From CAYFPX01 sp964519895 (GTDB taxonomy: Bacteria; Myxococcota_A; UBA796; CAJQPC01), in assembly GCA_964519895.1 (NCBI GenBank), contig CAZFLE010000022.1, positions 1 through 64,000 on the forward strand: a stretch of 64,000 bases of DNA. The letters run 5' to 3'. Of this stretch, positions 27,720 through 35,717 are shown in pieces. Made by a program: the position numbers and the translations under genes. A model generated the notes under the pieces. That model was not told where the DNA came from and searched no databases. It saw only the letters and a program-made list of their open reading frames with translations. Numbering within the stretch: position 1 is the stretch's first letter; each line of letters begins with the position of its first letter.

Positions 27720-28611
27720 CCCGATCCTGAGCGTGCTGATCCCCACGTTGAACCGGGGCAAGCTGTTCCACGACACCGTGCGCCAGGTGCTGGCCCAGTC
27801 GTTCACGGACCTGGAGCTGATCGTCATCGATCAGTCCGACCCAGAGCAGCGGGCGGCCAATGAAGCGCTGGTGGCTGAGCTCGCGGACCCGCGCCTGGTC
27901 TACCTGCACCTGGCGGTCAAGGGACTGCCCAACGCGCGCAACGAAGGCATGGCTGTAGCCCGGGGGCAGGTCTGGCTGTTCCTGGACGACGACGTGATCC
28001 TGTTGGGCGACGTGCTCGCGGCCCACGTGCACGCCTACGACGACCCGGCGGTGGGCGGGGTGACCGGTCGCATCGTCGAGCGCACGGTCCGGCCCAACGT
28101 GCCCGACACCAAGAACGAGATCTCCCCGGGGGGCCGGGTGCTCACCAACCTGTGGGGGACCGAGCGCTGTGAGATCCAGACCCTCAAGGGCGCCAACATG
28201 AGCTACAGGGCCGACGCTTGCCGCCAGGTCGGTGGCTTCGATCGCATGTACACGGGCACCGCCCTGCTCGAGGACACCGACTACAGCGAGCGCATTCGCG
28301 CCGCCGGCTGGACCCTGCTCTTCCTGCCCGAGGCCGAGCTGGTCCACCTGTCCGCCCTGTCCGGAGGCGTGCGGGTCGAGGACGCGCTGAGGACCGAGTA
28401 CTGGCGCTTCCGCAACTGCACCTACTGGTCCCTGAAGCACCGGGGCACGACCACCTTGCCGCTGGTCGCCGCGACCTATGGCGGGATCGCGTTGAAGCGG
28501 GCGCTGGAGTGGCGTCGGCCCCAGGCGGTGAGGGAGCTGGCGCGGGCCTTTGCCGACGGCATCAAGGCCTGGCGCGAGGGACCCGATCAGGGCATCCCAG
28601 AGCGGGGCTGA
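27712..28611 (+). CDS. Glycosyltransferase family 2 (GT-A fold)
   Basis: Inverting GT-A glycosyltransferase of 299 residues, predicted cytoplasmic or membrane-associated. It begins at TTG 27712 inside the end of the GT4 gene. It shows the nucleotide-binding start LSVLIPTLNRGKL, the metal-binding DxD motif in VWLFLDDDVIL (about 90), the acceptor-side GANMSYRADACRQVGGFD and the catalytic-base region LLEDTDYSERIRAAGW (ED near 190). No transmembrane helix is obvious. It is convergent with the EamA transporter gene 10 bp away. With the GT4 gene it forms a two-gene glycan unit. Confidence 0.9.
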   Translation: MADPILSVLIPTLNRGKLFHDTVRQVLAQSFTDLELIVIDQSDPEQRAANEALVAELADPRLVYLHLAVKGLPNARNEGMAVARGQVWLFLDDDVILLGDVLAAHVHAYDDPAVGGVTGRIVERTVRPNVPDTKNEISPGGRVLTNLWGTERCEIQTLKGANMSYRADACRQVGGFDRMYTGTALLEDTDYSERIRAAGWTLLFLPEAELVHLSALSGGVRVEDALRTEYWRFRNCTYWSLKHRGTTTLPLVAATYGGIALKRALEWRRPQAVRELARAFADGIKAWREGPDQGIPERG

Positions 28612-28621
28612 GGGCGACAGC

Positions 28622-29497
28622 TCAGTCCGACGGGGTCCTCGTGGTCAGGCCCACCCCGACCAGCACCAGGGCACCCCCGGCGACCTCGAGCCACCCGGGC
28701 ACCTCGGCGAAGAGCACGACCGCGAGCAGGGCCGCGCCCACCGGCTCCAGCAGGATGAAGACCGACGCCACCGACGCCTTCACATACTTCACGGAGTACA
28801 TGAACCCGTTGTGGCCCAGCAGCTGTGGCCCCACGGTGAGCCCCAGGAGCGCCAGCCAGGCGCTGCCGCTGTAGCCCCACAGCGGCGCCTGGAGGCCCAG
28901 GGCCAGAGGCGCGAGCACGGCGGCCGCAGCCAGTGAGACACAGCCGGCGTAGCTGGCGATGCCGACCCGCTGGCGAACCCTGCGACCGACGAGCAGGTAC
29001 AGGGACCCGAACACCCCGCCCAGCAGCGCCAGCCCGTCGCCGTAGAGCGTGGCCGCGCCCCCCTCGCCGCCGCCGGCGAGCAGCAGCACCCCCGGCACCG
29101 CGACGCCCAGCCCGAGCCACCAGGCCCGCTTGGGCGGCTCCTTCCAGCCCAGCCACTCCACCAGCGCCGTCCAGACCGGGTTCAGGGTCACCAGGAGCGT
29201 GCTGCGCATGACGGTCGTGTGGCCCAGGCTGGCAAACCAGGACCAGAAGTGCAGGGCCAGGAACACCCCCGCCAGGCCGGTCCACAGAGCGTCGCGGCGG
29301 GACATGGGTCGCACGGCCGGCAGCAGGAGCAAGCCCACCCCGGCCGTGCGCCACAGGCCGACAGCGACGGGGTGCACGCCGTCGGCCAGCCGAACAAGCG
29401 GCGCAGCAGCGCTCACCGCCACCACGGCCACCGCCATCACGCCCACCACGTGCAGGGGCACTCCTGTGGCCGGCGCTAGCTTCGGTGGAGCACGCAC
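28622..29497 (-). CDS. EamA/DMT-family transporter
   Basis: A 291-residue integral membrane protein with about ten hydrophobic helices and two EamA repeats (for example GVFLALHFWSWFASLGHT and FILLEPVGAALLAVVLFAEV). This is the usual layout of drug/metabolite exporters of the RhaT/PecM group. The substrate is unknown. The annotated ATG 29497 overlaps the end of the RNA methyltransferase gene by 22 bp. A GTG about 45 bp further in, shortly after a CAGGAG site, is an alternative start that would trim the first residues without affecting helix 1. Confidence 0.85.
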   Translation of the reverse strand: MRAPPKLAPATGVPLHVVGVMAVAVVAVSAAAPLVRLADGVHPVAVGLWRTAGVGLLLLPAVRPMSRRDALWTGLAGVFLALHFWSWFASLGHTTVMRSTLLVTLNPVWTALVEWLGWKEPPKRAWWLGLGVAVPGVLLLAGGGEGGAATLYGDGLALLGGVFGSLYLLVGRRVRQRVGIASYAGCVSLAAAAVLAPLALGLQAPLWGYSGSAWLALLGLTVGPQLLGHNGFMYSVKYVKASVASVFILLEPVGAALLAVVLFAEVPGWLEVAGGALVLVGVGLTTRTPSD

Positions 29498-30471
29498 AGG
29501 ACCTCGACGTGGGGCGTCTGGGGAAACATGTCCAGGACCTCCAGGCGGTGGATCCGGTAGCCGGCGGCCAGGGCTGGACGCAGATCCCGGGCCAGGGCGC
29601 CCACGTTGCAGCTCACGGTCACGATGCCCCTGGGGCGGGCGGGCATGAGCTCAGCGAGCACCCCCGGTGCGCCGGCTCGAGGCGGATCGAGGACCAGCAC
29701 GTCGAATGGGTGCTGCCCGAGCTGGACCCGATCGGCGTCCCCGCGGATCAGCGTGGGGGTCAGACCCAGAGCCGCCGCGCTCCGGCGGGCGTCAGCCACG
29801 GCGCCGGCGTGGGACTCGATCGCCGTCACCGGTACCCCGGCCGCAGCCAGGGGCAGGCCCAGGTTGCCCGCCCCGCTGTAGAGCTCCAGCAGTGCTTCGG
29901 GCGCCAGGGCCAGGACCTGGTCCCGGACCTGTGCGACCAGGATCTCGTTCACCGCCAGGTTGACCTGGTAGAAGGTCCGCGGCCCCAGGTCCAGGACGAG
30001 CTCGCCCACGCGCAGGCGGGTCCGGGCGTCGCCCTGGATGACCTGGTTCCCCCGCGCCACGCCGACCCAGGGTCCCCTCAGGGCGTCCAGAGCGGACCGC
30101 TGGCCCCCATCGAAGGCGAGCACCACCCGCTCGCCGTCGCTGCGCAGCTCGACGCTCCGGGCCCCCGGCACCGGCGGCAAGACGGACAGAGCGGCCTGGA
30201 GCTCCGGACGAGCGATGGCGCAGGTGCTGACCGGCACGCGGTCGTGGCTGCGGGGTGGCGAGTAGGACCAGGCCCCCCTTGGCCCAGGACGCAGAGTGAT
30301 GCGGGCCCGGTAGCCCAGCTCCTGTGGCGAGCGATGCACGGCGTCGACCGCATGGCACAGGACCTGTTCCACCCTCGCGACCTTGGCGTCGAGCTGGTCC
30401 GGCAGCGTCCGGGTCATCCACGGGCAGCCACCACAGCGGTCCTGCACCGGGCAGGCGAGGGGGGCGGACAT
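29476..30471 (-). CDS. RNA (uracil-5-)-methyltransferase, TrmA/RlmC/RlmD family
   Basis: SAM-dependent enzyme that methylates C5 of a uridine in tRNA or rRNA. ATG 30471 is chosen (MSAPLACPVQDRCGGCPW), giving 331 residues. The N-terminal C-x5-C-x2-C cluster with a later Cys (STCAIARPEL) would bind the [4Fe-4S] centre seen in RlmC/RlmD-type members. There is no TRAM domain. The Rossmann SAM site LLELYSGAGNLGLPLA, the motif VLDPPRAGA and the catalytic nucleophile Cys in VTVSCNVGALARDL are all intact. Which uridine is modified cannot be decided. The gene is divergent from the thioesterase gene with 49 bp between starts. Confidence 0.92.
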   Translation of the reverse strand: MSAPLACPVQDRCGGCPWMTRTLPDQLDAKVARVEQVLCHAVDAVHRSPQELGYRARITLRPGPRGAWSYSPPRSHDRVPVSTCAIARPELQAALSVLPPVPGARSVELRSDGERVVLAFDGGQRSALDALRGPWVGVARGNQVIQGDARTRLRVGELVLDLGPRTFYQVNLAVNEILVAQVRDQVLALAPEALLELYSGAGNLGLPLAAAGVPVTAIESHAGAVADARRSAAALGLTPTLIRGDADRVQLGQHPFDVLVLDPPRAGAPGVLAELMPARPRGIVTVSCNVGALARDLRPALAAGYRIHRLEVLDMFPQTPHVEVLCVLHRS

Positions 30472-30520
30472 GGAGGGCCTCGGGTCGCCCGGGTTAGCCT
30501 GGAGAGGTCCAGGAGCGTGC

Positions 30521-30949
30521 GTGCAGGCCGCCAATTCCTATCCCGTCCAGGTCCACCTGAGGGTGCGCGAGCGCGACCTGAACCGCCAGGGCATCGTGGA
30601 CGAGTCGGTGTTCCTCACCTACTTCCAAGAGGCCCGGCGGGCCTATATCGGCGCCCTGAATGCCCTCGAGGACGACTTCCGCTTCCGGGTCTTCGACGCC
30701 AGGGTGCTGCTGGAACAGGTGGTCACCCACGACGACGAGCTCGCCATCCGCGTGCGCTGCGACGAGCTGACCGCCAAGTCCTTCCGGCTCCAGTACATGG
30801 TCTGGAACCGCATCTCGCGCGACCAGGTCGCACGGGGCAGCTCTATCCTGATCCTGCTCGATCACTACGGCACCGACAGCAGCCTTCCCCGGGTCTTTCG
30901 GGAGCGGGTCGAGGCGCTCGAGGGCCGGGCCTTCCCCGAGCCCAGCTGA
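30521..30949 (+). CDS. Hotdog-fold acyl-CoA thioesterase (4-hydroxybenzoyl-CoA thioesterase/FadM-like)
   Basis: Likely hydrolyses an acyl-CoA thioester. GTG 30521 has an AGGAG site five bases upstream; an in-frame ATG at 30470 would overlap the divergent gene start. The 142 residues fit the YbgC/FadM-type hotdog length. Family features include the opening VHLRVRERDLNRQGIVDESVFLTYFQEARRAYI (given for orientation in part: RERDLNRQGIVD), where D/N-x-x-G replaces the commoner DxxGHV. The helix and strands after it follow the usual pattern. The changed catalytic loop makes substrate assignment uncertain. The next small gene begins 4 bp later. Confidence 0.8.
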   Translation: MQAANSYPVQVHLRVRERDLNRQGIVDESVFLTYFQEARRAYIGALNALEDDFRFRVFDARVLLEQVVTHDDELAIRVRCDELTAKSFRLQYMVWNRISRDQVARGSSILILLDHYGTDSSLPRVFRERVEALEGRAFPEPS

Positions 30950-30953
30950 GACC

Positions 30954-31193
30954 GTGGCCAACGAGCCCCCCCGAGACGGTCGCTTGCTGGCCGAGGCCCT
31001 CGAGGATCGCCAGACCGGACCGGTGCGCCGGCTCCGACGCAAGCTGGAGCGCCTGGTCCGCTTCGTCCGGGATCCGGCCCAGTGGTCCGCAGACCGCTAT
31101 CGCAAGTCCGACATGGCCCTGTTTGCGGCAGCGCTCAAGGACACGTGGCGGGACCCGCCCGACGAGGTGGCCGAGGACGGGGCAGGGGAGTAG
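30954..31193 (+). CDS. Small basic/acidic hypothetical protein (79 aa)
   Basis: A 79-residue open frame beginning at GTG 30954, four bases after the thioesterase stop and followed by the PRC-barrel gene 25 bp later. The sequence is rich in Arg and predicted helical (RRLRRKLERLVRFVRDP), with an acidic C-terminus. There is no signal peptide, membrane helix or known motif. Its position inside a tight same-strand run and its amphipathic helix favour a real gene, but nothing identifies its function. Confidence 0.5.
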   Translation: MANEPPRDGRLLAEALEDRQTGPVRRLRRKLERLVRFVRDPAQWSADRYRKSDMALFAAALKDTWRDPPDEVAEDGAGE

Positions 31194-31218
31194 GCTCCAG
31201 GTCCCGTCGGAGTCCCCA

Positions 31219-31767
31219 ATGATCAGCTTTCGCAAGGCCCACGGCCTCCAGGTGATCGCCCGCCAGGAAGGCGCGATCATCGGGCGCTTCGACGACTTCC
31301 AATTCGACCTGGAGACCCGAGCGATCTACGGCTACCGGATCAAGGGCACGGGCATGTTCGCCAAGGCCGGCGGCGTGGCCGCCACGTCCCTGGACCAGAT
31401 CGGCCGCGACGTGGCCTTTGTCGGTGCAGAGGACACCGTCGAGTGGTCCGGCGCCGGCCGCAACGTCGAGGACGGCCGTGCCTGGGCCAGTCAGTACCGG
31501 GGCACCCGGGTGATGAGCCGCAACGGGGTGTCCCTGGGCACGGTCGAGGACTTCGTCTTCGACCCCGCCAGCGACGCCGTGCTGGGCCTGGTGCTGGACG
31601 GCGAGCGCCTGGTCGAGCTGGGCCCGCCGGTGGCGACAGGCCCAGCTGCCGTGATCATCGAGGACGCCACGATGCTCCAGGACCTGCCAGCCGAGGAACG
31701 CAGCGGCCCGGGCGAGGCCGACTGGCGCAAGTGGTTCCGCTTCGGACGCACCGACGACGAGGGCTGA
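31219..31767 (+). CDS. PRC-barrel domain protein
   Basis: A 182-residue cytoplasmic protein with two PRC-barrel-like segments. The first is ISFRKAHGLQVIARQEGAII (2-80) and the second starts at GTRVMSRNGVSLGTVEDFVF (about 95-150). PRC barrels are small beta domains found in RimM, in photosynthetic reaction centre subunit H and in many stress- or sporulation-related proteins (YlmC/YmxH). The C-terminus is polar. The start ATG 31219 has a GGAG about nine bases upstream. It closes a three-gene plus-strand run and converges with the exported protein at 31774. The partner is unknown. Confidence 0.82.
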   Translation: MISFRKAHGLQVIARQEGAIIGRFDDFQFDLETRAIYGYRIKGTGMFAKAGGVAATSLDQIGRDVAFVGAEDTVEWSGAGRNVEDGRAWASQYRGTRVMSRNGVSLGTVEDFVFDPASDAVLGLVLDGERLVELGPPVATGPAAVIIEDATMLQDLPAEERSGPGEADWRKWFRFGRTDDEG

Positions 31768-31773
31768 GCGGCC

Positions 31774-32361
31774 CTACTGCCCGTCGGCCGGCTCCAGGGT
31801 CGCGCCGACCGCCAGGGCCAGGCTGCCGGGGTCGAACCAGGTCAGCACCACGTCGTCGCCACCCGCCGAGTTGGGCACGACCAGGCCCACCAGGTTGTCG
31901 ACCCCGGTGGTGACCACGGTGCTGTCGTCGGCCTGGTCGAACACCATGGGACTGACCCAGCCGTCGGTGAAGAGCAGGCGCAGCGGGGCGGCCGGGCTGT
32001 GGGCGAACAGCGTCACCCCGCCGCCTTCGATGGCGACGATGTAGCCGCTGGGGCGGTAGGTGGACATGAGCTGTCCCACGGGCCCGTCGTGCAGGAACAC
32101 GACCTCCCAGCCGTCAGGATCCTCCACGATTGCGTCCACGCTCATGGCGTCTCCGCGGGTCCGGGCCTCGCGCAGGCCGTCGTCGTCCTGGAAGATCGCG
32201 GCGACCGCCTCCTGGTCTTCGGTCAGCACGATGCCGGCCGGCAGCACCAGGATGTCCTCGGTGGCTGATTCGACCGCGACGAAGGCCTGCGGACCGTTGG
32301 CCAGGGCCGCGCTGGAGGCGGTCATCAGGGCGAGCGCGAGGGCGGGGCGAGCAGCGGTCAT
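31774..32361 (-). CDS. Exported hypothetical protein (195 aa)
   Basis: ATG 32361 yields a clear signal peptide (MTAARPALALALMTASSAALA) with cleavage before NGPQAF. An open frame continues further upstream but carries no better start. The mature part is about 175 residues, beta-rich and Asp/Gly/Val-rich, with no Cys and no recognised domain. It is probably periplasmic. It shares a directon with the zinc-ribbon gene 83 bp upstream. Its function is unknown. Confidence 0.7.
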   Translation of the reverse strand: MTAARPALALALMTASSAALANGPQAFVAVESATEDILVLPAGIVLTEDQEAVAAIFQDDDGLREARTRGDAMSVDAIVEDPDGWEVVFLHDGPVGQLMSTYRPSGYIVAIEGGGVTLFAHSPAAPLRLLFTDGWVSPMVFDQADDSTVVTTGVDNLVGLVVPNSAGGDDVVLTWFDPGSLALAVGATLEPADGQ

Positions 32362-32444
32362 GGAGGCTCCGAGCAGGGGGCCCCCTCGGGGCCCGGCCCC
32401 CCTCTTGGCGGATCCAGCCCGGCGGGACTTGAGGGCGTCCGGGA

Positions 32445-32762
32445 TCAGTCCAGATCCACCACGGCCTGACAGGCGCCACACGCCACGCAGGCGCCGCCCA
32501 GCACGCCCTCGTCGTAGAAGCCGTCGTCCCACCGCTCGACCATCAGCAAGGCCAGGCCGCGCTGGCCGCAGGCACAGTCCACCCGCTTCAGCGCCCCGGG
32601 CTCGGCCGACGGGGGATCCTGGCGCACCTTGGCGGCCACCACAGCCTGGTGGCCACAGCCGCCGCACTGCCCCCACACCCGCCCTCGGAAGTCACCCGGG
32701 CGGTCCTGGGCATGGCGCTCCAGGGACACCTGCAGGACCGGGTGACCACAGCTGCCACACAC
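32445..32762 (-). CDS. Cys-rich zinc-ribbon protein
   Basis: A small protein with four Cys pairs: CGSC, CGGC, CACG and CVACGAC. These fit two or more zinc ribbons. GTG 32762 gives 105 residues, but the coding pattern continues upstream of it in frame (for example YPDCSHRTWPAVCGSCG, with another Cys and His) almost to the stop of the moeZ-like gene at 32864, and no ATG or GTG lies there. The true start may therefore be a CTG or other rare codon, giving about 30 more residues. There is no export signal. It may bind nucleic acid or protein; no specific function is seen. Confidence 0.6.
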   Translation of the reverse strand: MCGSCGHPVLQVSLERHAQDRPGDFRGRVWGQCGGCGHQAVVAAKVRQDPPSAEPGALKRVDCACGQRGLALLMVERWDDGFYDEGVLGGACVACGACQAVVDLD

Positions 32763-32863
32763 CGCCGGCCAGGTCCGGTGACTGCAGTCCGGGTAGGCGT
32801 GAGCCGCCAGGCGTGCCTCGCCAAAGACGCGCAGCGCCGAGCGGAGCTCGCTGACCCTCGCGT

Positions 32864-34003
32864 CTAGTAGGTCGGCAGGGACGGGTCGATCTCCCGCGCC
32901 CAGGCGTTGATGCCCCCCTCCAGATTGAACAGGCGCTCGAACCCGAGCCCAGCCAGGGTGGTGGCCGCCGTGGCGCTGCGCACGCCGCCCTTGCAGTGGA
33001 TCAGGATGTCCCGATCCCTCGGGAGCTCGCTGGCGATGGCGGCCACGTCCTCGTGGGCCTGGAGCCGGTCGGCCCAGTCCAGGCGCACGATGGCGGCCTC
33101 GTGGGGCTTGCGCACGTCGAGCACGTAGGGCTTCCAGCCCTGGGCTCGGCGGGCGGCGATCTGGTGCACGCTCAGGCGCTGGAAGGGCTCGGCCACGGGG
33201 GTCTCCGGGGGGGTGGGGATGCCGCAGAACTGCTGGTAGTCGATGAGCTCGGTGACCGGCTTGGCCGCTGGGTCCTTTCGCAACTTGAGCGTGCGAAAGG
33301 TCATGTTCAGCGCGTCATAGAGCAACAGCCGACCGCTCAGGGTGTCGCCTTGACCCAGGAGGATCTTGATCGTCTCGGTGGCCTGGATGCAGCCGATCAC
33401 CCCGGGCAGGATGCCCAGCACGCCGCCTTCGGCGCAGCTGGGGACCAGCCCCGGCGGCGGCGGCTCCGGGTACAGGTCCCGGTACTGGGGCCCGCCCTCG
33501 TGGTTGAAGACCGAGGCCTGGCCCTCGAACTTGAAGATCGAGCCGTAGACGTTGGGCTTGCCCAGCATCACGCAGGCATCGTTGACCAGGTAGCGGGTGG
33601 GGAAGTTGTCGGTGCCGTCCACCACCACGTCGTAGGGCGCCAGGATCTCCAGGGCGTTGTCCGACGTCAGGGCTTCCTCGTAGACGTCGACCTGGACGTG
33701 GGGGTTGATGTCGTGGATGCGCGCCTGGGCGCTGAGCACCTTGCGCACGCCGACGCTCTCGGTGCCGTGGATGATCTGCCGCTGGAGGTTCGACTCGTCG
33801 ACCACGTCAAAGTCCACGATGCCGATCCGGCCCACCCCAGCCGCCGCCAGGTACATCAGCAGCGGCGAGCCCAAGCCGCCGGTGCCCACGCACAACACCG
33901 AGCCGGCCTTGAGCTTGCGCTGGCCGTCCATGCCGACCTCGTCGAGGATGAGGTGGCGGGAGTAGCGGGCGATCTCGGCGTTGTTGAGGTCTGGCAGGCT
34001 CAC
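32864..34003 (-). CDS. MoeZ-like sulfur-carrier adenylyltransferase / sulfurtransferase (ThiF + rhodanese)
   Basis: Activates the C-terminus of a ubiquitin-like sulfur carrier with ATP, then loads sulfur through its rhodanese domain to make a thiocarboxylate. The 379 residues start at GTG 34003, overlapping the carrier gene stop in GTGA. Residues 1-255 are a ThiF/MoeB domain (GTGGLGSPLL near 40, VDGTDNFPTRYLVND, SCAEGGVLGILPGVIG). The CxxC zinc site common in MoeB is replaced by DPAAKP, leaving TELIDYQQFCG. Residues 275-379 are a rhodanese domain with an intact active loop HCKGGVRS (Cys337). The arrangement and sequence match mycobacterial MoeZ. It may also serve the MoaD carrier encoded at 61.8-62.0 kb. 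Confidence 0.93.
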   Translation of the reverse strand: MSLPDLNNAEIARYSRHLILDEVGMDGQRKLKAGSVLCVGTGGLGSPLLMYLAAAGVGRIGIVDFDVVDESNLQRQIIHGTESVGVRKVLSAQARIHDINPHVQVDVYEEALTSDNALEILAPYDVVVDGTDNFPTRYLVNDACVMLGKPNVYGSIFKFEGQASVFNHEGGPQYRDLYPEPPPPGLVPSCAEGGVLGILPGVIGCIQATETIKILLGQGDTLSGRLLLYDALNMTFRTLKLRKDPAAKPVTELIDYQQFCGIPTPPETPVAEPFQRLSVHQIAARRAQGWKPYVLDVRKPHEAAIVRLDWADRLQAHEDVAAIASELPRDRDILIHCKGGVRSATAATTLAGLGFERLFNLEGGINAWAREIDPSLPTY

Positions 34004-34281
34004 GGGGCGCCCCCGGCGATGGAGGGCACGATGGTGAGCTCGTCGCCAGCCGAGACTGGGGTCGCTTCGCGGTCCAGGAAGCGGATGTCCTCGTCGCCCA
34101 GGTAGACGTTGACGAAGCTGCGCAGCCGACCATCGGCGCCGCGCAGGTGCTGTGCCAGGTCGGGGTGGCGAGTGGTCAGGGCGGCCAGGACCTCGGCCAC
34201 CGTGGTGCCGTCGACGGAGACGGCGGCCTGGCGGTCGGTGTAGGCCCGCAGCGGGGTCGGAATGCGAACGGTCACGGCCAT
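34000..34281 (-). CDS. cysO: CysO-like ubiquitin-fold sulfur-carrier protein with a GG-Ala-Pro C-terminus
   Basis: A 93-residue beta-grasp sulfur carrier. It resembles M. tuberculosis CysO, as I remember that sequence, along its length (opening VTVRIPTPLR, middle RSFVNVYLGDEDIRF, end TIVPSIAGG). In the known pathway its C-terminal Gly is adenylated and thiocarboxylated by MoeZ, and CysM adds the sulfur to O-phosphoserine. Here the diglycine (90-91) is followed by Ala-Pro before the stop, so the carrier would need trimming before activation, as known for QbsE-type carriers processed by a JAMM protease. No JAMM protease gene is seen in the window. It lies 3 bp after the cysM-like gene and overlaps the moeZ-like gene. 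Confidence 0.9.
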   Translation of the reverse strand: MAVTVRIPTPLRAYTDRQAAVSVDGTTVAEVLAALTTRHPDLAQHLRGADGRLRSFVNVYLGDEDIRFLDREATPVSAGDELTIVPSIAGGAP

Positions 34282-34284
34282 GGT

Positions 34285-35178
34285 TCAGGGCTCCTGCCAG
34301 ACGTGGTGCTCGGAGAGGTATCGCTCTCCGCTGTCCGGGAACACGGTCACCACCACCCCTTGGTCCAGGGACCGGGCGATCTCCAGGGCTCCCCACAGGG
34401 CCGCACCGGACGAGACGCCTGCCAGCAAGCCCTCTTCCCGGGCCAGTCTCCGCACCAGCGCCAGGCTCTCCTCGGTGGGTGCACCGAGCTTGCGGGCCGC
34501 CAGAGATGGATCGTAGATGGCCGGGACCAGGGCGCTCTCCATGTGCTTGAGCCCCTCCAGTCCGTGAAAGGGCGAGTCGGGCTCGATGGAGATGCAGCGG
34601 ATGTTCGCGTCCTGCTCCATGAGGAAGCGGGAGGTGCCCGTGAAGGTGCCGCTCGTGCCCAGGGTCGCCACGAAGTGGGTGACCCGACCCCCGGTGTCGC
34701 GCCAGATCTCGGGGCCCGTGCCCCGGAAGTGCGCCTGCCAATTGGCGTCGCTGCTGTACTGGTCGCAGTAGAACAGGCTGTCGTCGGCGGCGGCCAGAGC
34801 CCGGGCCTCGACGATGGCCCCATCCGATCCCTCGAGGGGATCGGTCAGGACCAGCTCGACGCCATAGGCCGCCAGGACCCGCTTGCGCTCGGCGTTGGCG
34901 TTGGCGGGCAGGCACAGCTTGACCCGGTAGCCCCGCAGGGCCGCGACCATGGCGTAGGCGATCCCGGTGTTGCCAGAGGACGCGTCCAGCAGGGTCATGC
35001 CTGGCTGGAGCTCGCCAGACGCCTCCGCAGCCTGCACGATGCCCCAGGCCGCGCGATCCTTGACCGAGCCCCCGGGGTTGAACCACTCCAGCTTGGCCCA
35101 GACCTCGACGCCGTCGGGCAGCCCCTGGGCCAGCCTGCGAATGCGCACCAGCGGGGTGTTGCCGATGCGGCTCAGCAC
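34285..35178 (-). CDS. cysM: CysM-like PLP-dependent cysteine synthase
   Basis: Makes cysteine from an activated serine and a sulfur donor. GTG 35178 is chosen: AGGAGG lies seven bases upstream, and SRIGNTPLVRI follows as in other cysteine synthases. The 297 residues include the PLP Lys40 in NPGGSVKDRA, the substrate loop SSGNTG (67-72) and the phosphate-binding GTSGTFTGT. The following SRFLMEQ resembles the Arg-containing GRFLRE segment of mycobacterial CysM, where an Arg recognises O-phosphoserine. Together with the CysO-like carrier and MoeZ-like enzyme directly downstream, this favours a protein-thiocarboxylate-dependent enzyme rather than a sulfide-dependent CysK. It overlaps the upstream coaC-like gene by 7 bp. 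Confidence 0.92.
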   Translation of the reverse strand: MLSRIGNTPLVRIRRLAQGLPDGVEVWAKLEWFNPGGSVKDRAAWGIVQAAEASGELQPGMTLLDASSGNTGIAYAMVAALRGYRVKLCLPANANAERKRVLAAYGVELVLTDPLEGSDGAIVEARALAAADDSLFYCDQYSSDANWQAHFRGTGPEIWRDTGGRVTHFVATLGTSGTFTGTSRFLMEQDANIRCISIEPDSPFHGLEGLKHMESALVPAIYDPSLAARKLGAPTEESLALVRRLAREEGLLAGVSSGAALWGALEIARSLDQGVVVTVFPDSGERYLSEHHVWQEP

Positions 35179-35717
35179 CCAGCGGCCTCCTGGATCGCAG
35201 CCCATAGATCCTCTGGGGCCGCCAGACCGCCCAGGCCCACGTCGCCACAGGCCAGGGCCTTGTCGACGGGCGCCACCACGCGGTAGCGATCCAGCTCGCG
35301 CACCCAACCCAGGTTGCGCTGGACCACCGGGTGGAACCACATCTCGGTGTTCATCGCCGGGCCGAGCACCACCGGCACACCCCGGGGCAGAGCCATCATC
35401 ACGGTGCTCAGGGCGTCGTCGGCCAGGCCGCAGGCGAGCTTGCCCAGGGTGTTGGCGGTCATCGGGGCCACGGCCGCCACCGTCGGCCACTTGGCCCACG
35501 CGATGTGGTCGATGGTGCCGGTCTCGCCCCCCTGGAAGGTGTCCAGCATGACTGGATGCCCGGTGAGGGTCTCCAGGGTCAGCGGGCCGACGAAGCGGGT
35601 GGCGTTGGCGCTCATGACGACCCGCACGTCGGCCCCGGCCTTGGTCGCCAGGCGCACCAGCTCGCAGGCCTTGTAGGCGGAGATGCCGCCCGAGATGCCC
35701 AGCAGCAGGCGCATCAC
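35172..35717 (-). CDS. coaC: Phosphopantothenoylcysteine decarboxylase-like flavoprotein (CoaC domain only)
   Basis: FMN flavoprotein of the HFCD family, which decarboxylates 4'-phosphopantothenoylcysteine in coenzyme A synthesis. The 181 residues carry the family opening LLLGISGGISAYK, catalytic His71 in GTIDHIAWAKW, the FMN motif APMTANTLGK, the substrate clamp PAMNTEMW (120-127) and the active Cys157 in LACGDVGLGGL. The CoaB synthetase half usually fused in bacteria is absent, so it must be encoded elsewhere, or this protein acts on another cysteine-containing substrate. It overlaps the cysM-like gene (7 bp) and the preceding lipoprotein gene (ATGA), and placement next to cysteine synthesis fits its need for cysteine-derived substrate. 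Confidence 0.88.
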   Translation of the reverse strand: MMRLLLGISGGISAYKACELVRLATKAGADVRVVMSANATRFVGPLTLETLTGHPVMLDTFQGGETGTIDHIAWAKWPTVAAVAPMTANTLGKLACGLADDALSTVMMALPRGVPVVLGPAMNTEMWFHPVVQRNLGWVRELDRYRVVAPVDKALACGDVGLGGLAAPEDLWAAIQEAAGC

